A stretch of 23,180 nucleotides of DNA from Akkermansia sp. (lineage in GTDB: Bacteria > Verrucomicrobiota > Verrucomicrobiia > Verrucomicrobiales > Akkermansiaceae): NCBI GenBank assembly GCA_017379255.1, contig JAFNWZ010000090.1, positions 1-23,180 on the forward strand. The letters are read 5' to 3'. This document shows, piece after piece, positions 8,497-14,500 of the stretch. How positions within the stretch are numbered: the stretch's first letter is position 1; each line of letters opens with the position of its first letter. Both the position numbers and the translations under genes were made by a program. The notes under the pieces are model-generated. The model was not told the DNA's origin, did not search any database, and saw nothing but the letters and a program-made list of their open reading frames with translations.

Positions 8497-9701
8497 TGTT
8501 GTCGCGTGTTGCAAGGAGATGTGGAGTGTTGGCATTACCGGTTTTTCTGGCTCTTGCCCCGGTGACCCTGGCTAATGCAGAGGCGCAGGCCGAGGCTGGT
8601 CAAGCTGAGCCGGCTGCGGTGAATAACTGGCATGTGCGCGAGATTGACGGCGTGGAATATGTGCCGCTGGAGGATTTGCGCAGCTTTTACAAGCTGATGC
8701 CGCTGCAGCCCAAGGGGCGCAAGGTGGCGGGACAGCGTATGCTGGGCAATGGTGAGGTGGAGCTGGTTTTCGGGCCAGCTCCGCGGGAGCTTTTCATTCA
8801 GAACCGCCTGTGTGCTCTCTCCCATCCCGTGCAGGAGGATGCATCCGGCGATTTGCTTGTGTCTCGCATTGATGTGCTCCAGGTGATTGAGCCGGTGCTG
8901 CGCCCCACATACATTGCCAATCGCCGTGCGGTGCGCACGGTGGTGATTGACCCCGCGCACGGCGGTCACGATACCGGCACGGTAACCGCCTATGCCCGGG
9001 AGGCTGATGTGGTGCTGGCGGTGGCGACCCGCCTGGGGGCAGAATTGCGCAAGCGTGGCTACGAGGTGCGGCTCACACAGGAGCAGAACCAATACCAATC
9101 TCCCCAGGTGCGTGTGGACAAGGCCAACGAAGCCCCCGCTGCCATTTTCCTCAGCCTGCATCTCAACAGCGGCCGCAGCGATATGAAGGGCGCGCAGACC
9201 TACACGCTCGCCCCGTGTGGAAAAAATGAAAAGCCGCTTCCCGGTCATGAGTTCAGCCAGTCGAGCATGGCTCTGGCCATGGCTCTGCAATCGGCCATGG
9301 TGGAAAAAGCCGGAGCGGTAGATGGCGGTTGCCGCCGGGCGCATTTCAGCCCGCTTAATTCGCTGCGTTGCCCCTCCGTCATGCTGGAACTGGGCTATGC
9401 CACCAACCCGGATGAAGGCACGCGCCTGAGCTCAGAGGAATACCAGCTTAAAGTAGTGAACGCCCTGGCTGAGGGCGTGGATGCCTACGCCCGGGTCATG
9501 AATCCGGCCACGGTGCTGCAGGTTCAGAAAGCCCCGGTGGTAGAGACTCCCCCGGCGCCGGTCAAGGTAGACCCCGCGCCCCCGGTCAAGGCTAAACCTG
9601 CTGCAAAGCAGGCGGCCCAGCCGCGCAAAAAGGCTGCGCGCCGCCGCGCCCCGGCGCGCAAGCCCGCCAGACCCGCGAACCGCCGGAATCGCCGCCGTTA
9701 G
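8496..9701 (+). CDS. Second secreted amidase paralogue with long basic tail
   Basis: This is the tandem paralogue of the preceding gene, 401 residues from the ATG at 8496. I chose that start because it overlaps the previous stop and begins a signal peptide (residues 1-28, VLALPVFLALAPVTLANA). The N-terminal domain REIDGVEYVPLEDLRSFY (48-65) is homologous to that of the neighbour. The Amidase_3 core keeps H155 (DPAHGGHDTG), E169 (READVVLAVA), H222 (LSLHLNSG) and E298 (VMLELGYATNP). Surrounding positions have drifted: DPG is DPA, EKDLNL is EADVVL, and the usual TRxxD is TQEQN. The C-terminus, from about residue 350, is Pro/Ala/Lys-rich and ends in a dense Arg/Lys tail that could bind the wall, lipopolysaccharide or nucleic acid. 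It may be a specialised or weakened amidase. Confidence 0.88.
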   Translation: MLSRVARRCGVLALPVFLALAPVTLANAEAQAEAGQAEPAAVNNWHVREIDGVEYVPLEDLRSFYKLMPLQPKGRKVAGQRMLGNGEVELVFGPAPRELFIQNRLCALSHPVQEDASGDLLVSRIDVLQVIEPVLRPTYIANRRAVRTVVIDPAHGGHDTGTVTAYAREADVVLAVATRLGAELRKRGYEVRLTQEQNQYQSPQVRVDKANEAPAAIFLSLHLNSGRSDMKGAQTYTLAPCGKNEKPLPGHEFSQSSMALAMALQSAMVEKAGAVDGGCRRAHFSPLNSLRCPSVMLELGYATNPDEGTRLSSEEYQLKVVNALAEGVDAYARVMNPATVLQVQKAPVVETPPAPVKVDPAPPVKAKPAAKQAAQPRKKAARRRAPARKPARPANRRNRRR

Positions 9702-9711
9702 TTCACTAATA

Positions 9712-9739
9712 AAAAAGGCAGTCTTGCGACTGCCTTTTT
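9712..9739. terminator. Bidirectional Rho-independent terminator
   Basis: A perfect 12-bp stem, AAAAAGGCAGTC (9712-9723) with GACTGCCTTTTT (9728-9739) around a TTGC loop, has A and T runs on its flanks. It lies between the convergent second amidase and ndk and can serve both. Confidence 0.9.
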
Positions 9740-9763
9740 GTATTCTGCCGTAGCAGGAAATGA

Positions 9764-10213
9764 TTAGTCGATATTGTCGAAGATTTCCTCCGGCTTGAAG
9801 AAGCGCTTGATTTCGGCCTCAGCGCTTTCGGGGGAATCAGAAGCGTGGCAGATGTTGAGCATGCTGTTGGTGCCGAAGTCGCCGCGGATGGTGCCTTTGT
9901 CTGCCTTCATGGAATTGGTGGGCCCCAGGATGGTGCGCACGCGGGTGATGACACCCGGGCCGGAAAGAACCAGAGCCACCACCGGGCTGGTCTGCATGAA
10001 TGCAGAAAGCTTGGGGAAAAGCGGTTCGCCATCAATCACCAGGTCAATGATGTGGCCGTAGTGCTCGCGCAGCACGGCATCGTCCAGCTGCATCATCTTC
10101 ATGCCGCGCAGGCGGAAACCTTCGCCCAGCAGACGCTGTAGAATGATACCAGAAAGATTCTTGCGGACGCAGTCCGGCTTGAAGAGAATGAGTGTTTTTT
10201 CGTCGCGGTTCAT
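9764..10213 (-). CDS. ndk: Nucleoside diphosphate kinase
   Basis: Ndk transfers the gamma-phosphate of ATP to NDPs through a phosphohistidine, balancing NTP and dNTP pools in the cytoplasm. The 149-residue protein begins LILFKPDCV, matching the usual IKPDxV. It contains SGPGVITRVRTILGPTNS and the active-site motif NICHASDSPESAEAEI with H123. The family usually has NxxHGSDS, so A replaces G after the His. Length is typical (about 140-150). It is transcribed alone, with a TTGACA-containing promoter upstream and a shared terminator downstream. Confidence 0.95.
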   Translation of the reverse strand: MNRDEKTLILFKPDCVRKNLSGIILQRLLGEGFRLRGMKMMQLDDAVLREHYGHIIDLVIDGEPLFPKLSAFMQTSPVVALVLSGPGVITRVRTILGPTNSMKADKGTIRGDFGTNSMLNICHASDSPESAEAEIKRFFKPEEIFDNID

Positions 10214-10240
10214 GATATGAAATGAATTGTGTGTGATGCA

Positions 10241-10269
10241 TTCTTACTCTCCCATGCGCATTCTGTCAA
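10241..10269 (-). promoter_or_regulatory. Probable ndk promoter
   Basis: On the minus strand a perfect TTGACA (10269-10264) precedes TAAGAA (10246-10241) at 17 bases. The predicted leader to the ndk ATG is about 20 bases. The -35 is strong and the -10 is weak. Confidence 0.45.
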
Positions 10270-10300
10270 GGAAAAAGCCCGGTGCTTACATGATTTCGCA

Positions 10301-10329
10301 TTGAACAACGGGCGCTGAAAGAGTATACT
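10301..10329 (+). promoter_or_regulatory. Promoter of the Xaa-Pro aminopeptidase gene
   Basis: TTGAAC (10301-10306) and TATACT (10324-10329) are spaced by exactly 17 bases. The predicted transcription start is near 10336, leaving a leader of about 8 bases before the ATG at 10345, too short for a normal Shine-Dalgarno contact. Confidence 0.6.
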
Positions 10330-10344
10330 GCCTGCCAGTAAGAT

Positions 10345-11643
10345 ATGAACCACACTCTGCGTTACGAACCGATTCCTGCTTCTTTCTACCAGGCGAACCG
10401 CGATAAGCTGGCCGCCCAGCTGCCTGCCGGTGCGCTTGTTATTGTGCATGCCAATGATATTTACCCCACCAATGCCGATGGTACACTGGCGCACCACCAG
10501 AATGCCAACTTGTTCTACCTGACCGGTATTGACCAGGAGGAAACGGTGCTGCTCATGCGCGTGGGCGAGGCCGGGGAGCACGAGGATACCCTGCTGCTGC
10601 GCGAAACAAATGAGAAAATCGTCATCTGGGAGGGTGCCCGCCTGACGATTGCTGCTGCCACGGCCCTGAGCGGGGTGGAGGATGTGCGCTGGACGGATGC
10701 GTATAACGCCCTGCTGGCCGAGTGGGTGCCGGCGGCTTCCTCTGTGTGGCTGGAGATGGATAACCACCCCCGCCGGTTCACCTATGTCCAGACCCGCAAT
10801 GAGCGCATGGCTGCCGCCCTGCGTGCTTCTTACCCGGATACCAGGGTAGAATGCCTGTACCCCATGCTTGCCGCACTGCGCCTGGTGAAGAGCCCTGAAG
10901 AAATGGTGCAGCAGCGCCGCGCTTGCGAAATCACCGGTGCCGGTTTTGTGGAACTGCTTCCGCAGATCAGGCCCGGCATGGGTGAGTGGGAAATTGAGGC
11001 CGCGTTGAGCGCCGCATACATACGCCGCCGGGCGCGCAAGTTCTCTTTCCTTCCCATCATTGCCAGTGGGGCAGATACCTGCGTGCTGCATTACATTTCC
11101 AACCACAAGGAAGTGCAGGATGGAGAGTTGATTCTGCTGGATATCGGCGCTGAATACGGCGGCTATGCCGGTGATATGACCCGCACCGTGCCGGCCAATG
11201 GCAAGTTCACTCCCCGCCAGCGTGCTGTGTATGAAGCGGTGCTCCGTGTGCAGCGCTATGCCATGAGTATCATGCGCCCCGGCCTGGAAAAACAGGAATA
11301 TGAACGTCTGGTGCGCATCAACATGGCGGCTGAACTTGTGCAGCTGGGCCTGCTCAGCCAGGAGGAGGTTGATGCCCAGCCTGAAAACCCGCTCTGTGTG
11401 CGCAAGTACTATATGCACGGTACTTCCCATTCCCTGGGAATTGATGTGCACGATGTCGGCTCCGACACGAAGTGCTTTGCCGAGGGGCAGGTATGGACGG
11501 TGGAACCCGGTATCTATATTCCCGCCGAAAAAATCGGTATCCGCCTGGAGACGGATGTGCTCATCACCGGGAACGGAGTGGAAGACCTCATTCCCAATGC
11601 TCCCATTGAGCCGGATGATATTGAAGCCGCAATGGCGAAATAA
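10345..11643 (+). CDS. pepP: Xaa-Pro aminopeptidase (M24B, PepP type)
   Basis: This 432-residue metalloaminopeptidase should release an N-terminal residue next to proline from peptides in the cytoplasm. The N-terminal AMP_N domain (about 5-150, containing HHQNANLFYLTGI) is followed by the pita-bread catalytic domain. All five metal ligands are in place: D266 (LLDIGAEYGGYAGDMTRT), D277, H362 (HGTSHSLGIDVHD), E387 (WTVEPGIYI) and E402 (RLETDVLIT). It starts at the ATG shortly after a good promoter, faces away from ndk, and ends in a GC-rich terminator shared with the convergent membrane protein gene. Confidence 0.93.
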   Translation: MNHTLRYEPIPASFYQANRDKLAAQLPAGALVIVHANDIYPTNADGTLAHHQNANLFYLTGIDQEETVLLMRVGEAGEHEDTLLLRETNEKIVIWEGARLTIAAATALSGVEDVRWTDAYNALLAEWVPAASSVWLEMDNHPRRFTYVQTRNERMAAALRASYPDTRVECLYPMLAALRLVKSPEEMVQQRRACEITGAGFVELLPQIRPGMGEWEIEAALSAAYIRRRARKFSFLPIIASGADTCVLHYISNHKEVQDGELILLDIGAEYGGYAGDMTRTVPANGKFTPRQRAVYEAVLRVQRYAMSIMRPGLEKQEYERLVRINMAAELVQLGLLSQEEVDAQPENPLCVRKYYMHGTSHSLGIDVHDVGSDTKCFAEGQVWTVEPGIYIPAEKIGIRLETDVLITGNGVEDLIPNAPIEPDDIEAAMAK

Positions 11644-11648
11644 AACGC

Positions 11649-11676
11649 AACGGGCCGCTGGAATCAGCGGCCCGTT
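11649..11676. terminator. Bidirectional terminator between pepP and the MauE/DoxX-like gene
   Basis: A perfect 12-bp stem, AACGGGCCGCTG (11649-11660) with CAGCGGCCCGTT (11665-11676) around a GAAT loop, lies between two convergent genes. A T-rich stretch follows it on the minus strand; on the plus strand the T run is weak (TTCTGTT). Confidence 0.8.
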
Positions 11677-11679
11677 CTG

Positions 11680-12150
11680 TTAAAAATCCTCGAACTCGTA
11701 TTTGCGCAGTTTCATGAAGGTGGGTGCCGGGCGGCGGGAATCCCAGAACAGCAGCAGCATGGCTCCCAGCAGCAGCAGACGCATGCCTGTGTCAAAGGGG
11801 TAGTTCGTGATTTCATGCAGGGAGCCCAGGCAGTTGCAGCTCAGCTCCAGCCCGCGCATCCACGCCTGGAAATACAGCAGCACAAAAGTGCCGCACATTA
11901 CCACACCCCAGACCGTAGCTCCGCGGTAACTGCGCCGCGTCAGCAGGCAGATGGCAACCACCAGTTCCATGGCCAGTCCGATGCAGGCCAGCGGAAACGA
12001 GAAAAACGCCGGCAGAATGCGGCTGCGGGTCAGAAAATCGGCCGTTTCATTCATACCAGCCAGCTTCTGCAACCCGGTAAGGAGGAAGAATCCCCCCATC
12101 CCGAGCCGCAGAATGTTGAGCAGAAGATTAACGAACCGGTTGTATTTCAC
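11680..12150 (-). CDS. MauE/DoxX-like four-helix membrane protein
   Basis: From a GTG at 12150 this gives 156 residues starting MKYNRF. The frame is open to a TTG at 12186, but those 12 extra residues do not look like a protein start. Four membrane helices are visible (about 9-28, 50-70, 78-96, 121-136). The first ends in the DoxX-type segment GGFFLLTGLQKLAG. Between helices 3 and 4 is ELSCNCLGS with a Cys-x-Cys pair (C105, C107), as in MauE-type proteins. In known relatives such pairs are linked to periplasmic redox chemistry or cofactor maturation. The substrate is unknown. The C-terminus is charged and probably cytoplasmic. Confidence 0.75.
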   Translation of the reverse strand: MKYNRFVNLLLNILRLGMGGFFLLTGLQKLAGMNETADFLTRSRILPAFFSFPLACIGLAMELVVAICLLTRRSYRGATVWGVVMCGTFVLLYFQAWMRGLELSCNCLGSLHEITNYPFDTGMRLLLLGAMLLLFWDSRRPAPTFMKLRKYEFEDF

Positions 12151-12217
12151 GCGGTGGAGTCTACACCAGCTTACCGGGCTCTGCAAGCGGAAATAGTCCC
12201 ATGCCTGAAATAAAAGC

Positions 12218-12246
12218 TGTGCATGGGCGCGCCTTTATGGTATAAG
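12218..12246 (+). promoter_or_regulatory. Extended -10 promoter of the LolA-like operon
   Basis: TGGTATAAG (12238-12246) is an extended -10 element. A weak -35, TGTGCA (12218-12223), is 17 bases upstream. The -10 box ends only 6 bases before the ATG at 12253, so transcription should start at or very near that codon. Confidence 0.5.
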
Positions 12247-12252
12247 AATGCT

Positions 12253-12981
12253 ATGAAAATGTGGAAGAACATACTGTTTGCCGTTATACTGCTGCCGCTG
12301 GTTCCCGCCTGGGCTCAGGAGGAAGCCGCGGAGCCCACGGCTGATGAATTGCTCGCCTGCATGCGTGAAATGACGGTGAGCCAGGGAAATAAGGATGTGG
12401 CGGGCCGCATCCGAAAGGGCAAACTCAAGATTCCGTTCAGCCTGAGTGTGCGCGGCGATACTCTGGCATTCCAGTATAAGGAGGGCAGTGCATGGAAGCG
12501 CTTTGATGTGCGCATCAAGGAAGATAAGGCTGACCTTCTCCGGGTGGAAAACGGCAAGGCTGTGGTGATGGCTCCTGCTCAATATGCGCAGCCTATTGCC
12601 GGCACGGATGTGTGCTACGAGGATCTCTCCCTGCGTTTCCTTTACTGGCAGGGCGGCGAGATGGTGGATGCCGGGGCTGATTCCCGCATCAAGGGGCGCG
12701 ATTGCTACGTGGTGCAGGTGCCGAACCCCACGCCCAAGGTGGGCCAGTTTGCCTGGGTGCGCATGTGGGTGGATAAGGAGAACGGCACCACCTGGCAGAT
12801 TGATGGCTACGGGGCCGATGGTAAACTTAAGAAGCGCTTTTCCATTACCTCTGTGCAGCGTCTCAGTGATGGCTCCTGGTTCTTCAAGCAGATGAAACTG
12901 GAGGTGCGCAATCCCCAGAATCCTGAGCGCACCATAGCGCTGGATTATCTGGAGATGGATGACCTCCCCGGTAAGAAGTAA
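12253..12981 (+). CDS. LolA-like exported protein (outer membrane lipoprotein-sorting family)
   Basis: I start at ATG 12253 (MKMWKNILFAVILLPLVPAWAQ), which gives a clean signal peptide cleaved near residue 22. A frame extension to 12223 lacks sense and precedes the promoter. The mature protein of about 220 residues has the features of LolA/LolB-like single-domain beta proteins described as outer membrane lipoprotein-sorting: an N-terminal TADELLACMREM helix, LSVRGDTLAFQYKEG, then GRDCYVVQVPNPTPKVGQFAWVRMWVDKENGTTWQIDGYGADGK-like strands (about 158-200). The last strands contain WFFKQMKLEVRNPQNPERTIALDYLEMDDL. It probably handles a lipid or lipoprotein in the periplasm, but its cargo cannot be told. 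The stop overlaps the next start by one base (TAATG). Confidence 0.75.
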   Translation: MKMWKNILFAVILLPLVPAWAQEEAAEPTADELLACMREMTVSQGNKDVAGRIRKGKLKIPFSLSVRGDTLAFQYKEGSAWKRFDVRIKEDKADLLRVENGKAVVMAPAQYAQPIAGTDVCYEDLSLRFLYWQGGEMVDAGADSRIKGRDCYVVQVPNPTPKVGQFAWVRMWVDKENGTTWQIDGYGADGKLKKRFSITSVQRLSDGSWFFKQMKLEVRNPQNPERTIALDYLEMDDLPGKK

Positions 12982-13589
12982 TGCTTTACCGTGTGTTCCA
13001 GATGCTGGTGGCGCTGGTGCCTCTGGCGGGGTTTGCGCTGGCGCTGCTGCCAGTGCAGGAACGCATGTTTGGCGGGCAGGCCACCCAGGGAATCCTGCTG
13101 CTGCTGGTGGCCTTGGCTGTGCTGGCGGTGGTTGAGGGGCTGCTCTTCCGCTATTGGATTCTCCCCCGTTGGGGAGATAGAGTGGCAGAGCGGCTCTATG
13201 CCGGTTCCTACCTGCCGGAAAATGATGCGCTGGCGCAGCTTGCAGAGCGTATCATGAATGAAAATGCCCCCGGTTTAATTCCCGCTCTGGAGGAAATGGT
13301 GCGCCACCAGCCGGGGCGACTCCGCGGGTGGCTGGAACTGGCCCATCTCCAGCAGGAGCTGTTGCAGGATAAGGCGTCTGCCCTCCGGTCTCTGGAGCTG
13401 GGGGCTGCCAGCATGCGCGACCCGGAAGATGCCGCGCTCCTCTTGTATCGCGCCGGTTCGTTGTGCCGCAAAGTCATGCATGACTCTGCCGCTGCAACCC
13501 ACTTTTTTGAACAGGCCGCCAGCCGCTATGCAGATACGGTTTATGGCCGCCAATCTGCTACTTCTCTGAAATCGTTGAATCAGCATTAA
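12981..13589 (+). CDS. Small membrane protein with TPR-like cytoplasmic or periplasmic domain
   Basis: This 202-residue protein has two hydrophobic helices (about 7-24 and 37-57). A helical domain of about 140 residues follows with TPR-like spacing: LIPALEEMVRHQPGRLRGWLELAHLQQELLQDKASALRSLELG..., then AALLLYRAGSLCRKVMHDSAAATHFFEQAASRY. I recognise no specific family. It overlaps the LolA-like gene by one base and is followed by a strong terminator, so the two form a two-gene operon. A scaffold role for the LolA-like partner is only an inference. Confidence 0.8.
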   Translation: MLYRVFQMLVALVPLAGFALALLPVQERMFGGQATQGILLLLVALAVLAVVEGLLFRYWILPRWGDRVAERLYAGSYLPENDALAQLAERIMNENAPGLIPALEEMVRHQPGRLRGWLELAHLQQELLQDKASALRSLELGAASMRDPEDAALLLYRAGSLCRKVMHDSAAATHFFEQAASRYADTVYGRQSATSLKSLNQH

Positions 13590-13628
13590 ATGGCTGGTGT
13601 ATAAGGATTGCAGGGATCAGTTCCGCAG

Positions 13629-13660
13629 GATATGGAGTTTCGTCCATGTCATTTTTTTTT
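13629..13660 (+). terminator. Rho-independent terminator of the LolA-like operon
   Basis: GATATGGA (13629-13636) pairs with TCCATGTC (13643-13650), with one G-U pair and a GTTTCG loop. An A and nine T residues follow to 13660. This is a classical hairpin plus U-tract. Confidence 0.85.
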
Positions 13661-13713
13661 ACTTTGTGCTGAATTAGAATTCAATGAGTTCTGTTCATGA
13701 CTCGTTTTCCGGG

Positions 13714-13742
13714 TTGAATTGCGGATACCCTGTCACTACCAT
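13714..13742 (+). promoter_or_regulatory. Possible promoter of the HTH regulator
   Basis: TTGAAT (13714-13719) and TACCAT (13737-13742) are spaced by 17 bases. The predicted start falls beside the perfect palindrome GGTGCACC (13744-13751), which could be an operator. The leader to the TTG start would be about 85 bases. Support is sequence similarity only. Confidence 0.3.
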
Positions 13743-13784
13743 TGGTGCACCCCTATGTTTTTCTCCCGAAAAGAGAATAAGAAA

Positions 13785-13841
13785 ATGCCCAACTATGATG
13801 ATGAACCACTTGCCACATGGGAAGGAGGTGCCTCTTGTTAG
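13785..13841 (+). CDS. Possible 18-codon upstream ORF
   Basis: An ATG at 13785 opens a frame coding MPNYDDEPLATWEGGASC, ending with TAG at 13839-13841. It runs through the strong Shine-Dalgarno site of the next gene, and its last codons overlap that gene's TTG start in another frame (TTGTTAG). This is the layout of a translationally coupling leader peptide. It could also be chance: it has no strong ribosome binding site of its own and is very short. Confidence 0.25.
   Translation: MPNYDDEPLATWEGGASC
13822..13828 (+). promoter_or_regulatory. Strong Shine-Dalgarno site that sets a TTG start
   Basis: AAGGAGG at 13822-13828 is followed after six bases by TTG (13835), in the frame of the HTH regulator. 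The ATG at 13817 in the same frame lies upstream of this site and so is not served by it. This is the only consensus-like ribosome binding site I found in the window. Confidence 0.7.
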
Positions 13842-14455
13842 GCCCTCATTCTTTGCCGCGTACCCTGCAGGGTGTGGGTGGCGCGAGACTAATAGATATG
13901 CCGGGAGTCCGGTATCCGGAAGCGATGTTGCATGCCCGCCGCGGCTCTGATGAAAACAGTGGAAAAGCGTACGCCTTGCCGCCAGCCTGGGGGATGAGCT
14001 CCCGCCAGGCAGCAGATGCTCTGGGGCTCTCCGTGCGGACGGCAAGAGCTTTGCTCAACAGGCATAAGGCGCGTTACCGCCTGGTTTTTCAGCAAGGACG
14101 CCCGGCGTGTCTGTATTGGGAAAAAAGCGTGGTGAAACGTCTGCTGGCATCGCGCATGCCCCTGGTGCGGAAAATTCCGGCAAAACTCTGTTCTGCTGCT
14201 GAGGCATGCTGTATTCTGATGGTTGCACGCAGTACCTTGTTTCGTTATGTGAAACAAGGCGTGTTGCAGGAATACAAAATCAGGTATGCCACTAAGAGCG
14301 GGGTGCGCCTGCTGTCGCATTATCTGCGGGCAGATGTACGCCGTCTGGCCGCCCGCCGCAATGCGGTCCGGGTGCGTGCCAGTTCCTTGCAGATGGAACG
14401 CTTGAAAAAGGTGTGGAATGGTCGTATGTCGTCGTCATATACCCCTAAAAGCTAG
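13835..14455 (+). CDS. Tandem helix-turn-helix DNA-binding protein
   Basis: From the TTG at 13835 the protein has 206 residues. It carries two helix-turn-helix segments of the excisionase/MerR-like (HTH_17) type. The first, about 54-106, contains MSSRQAADALGLSVRTARAL and ends in a strand-plus-helix YWEKSVVKRLLASR. The second, about 119-175, contains CSAAEACCILMVARSTLFRY followed by VKQGVLQEYKI and ADVRRLAARR. The C-terminus is basic. The N-terminal 50 residues look disordered. I know no precise family; DNA binding is the likely role. It is followed 45 bases later by the pyruvate oxidase gene, which it may control. Unlike its neighbours it uses a strong Shine-Dalgarno site, and it lies alone between a terminator and poxB, so it may be a later arrival. 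The true start could also lie at internal Met codons (13898, 13925). Confidence 0.7.
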   Translation: MLGPHSLPRTLQGVGGARLIDMPGVRYPEAMLHARRGSDENSGKAYALPPAWGMSSRQAADALGLSVRTARALLNRHKARYRLVFQQGRPACLYWEKSVVKRLLASRMPLVRKIPAKLCSAAEACCILMVARSTLFRYVKQGVLQEYKIRYATKSGVRLLSHYLRADVRRLAARRNAVRVRASSLQMERLKKVWNGRMSSSYTPKS

Positions 14456-14466
14456 AAAGTTAGCTT
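14449..14466 (+). promoter_or_regulatory. Inverted repeat between regulator and pyruvate oxidase gene
   Basis: AAGCTA (14449-14454) and TAGCTT (14461-14466) form a perfect 6-bp inverted repeat with a six-base centre, spanning the regulator's TAG stop. It may be an operator or a small mRNA hairpin upstream of the oxidase start. A 6-bp repeat can arise by chance. Confidence 0.3.
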
Positions 14467-14500
14467 GAAATTTCCCACTCAGCCGCAGAGAATGGTCGGC

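Noticed and set aside
10210..11451. 413-codon minus-strand open frame
   Set aside because: Antisense of the Xaa-Pro aminopeptidase gene, which has all its metal ligands.
13684..13950. 88-codon plus-strand open frame upstream of the regulator
   Set aside because: No ribosome binding site, no recognisable protein features, and it conflicts with the Shine-Dalgarno/TTG start of the regulator.
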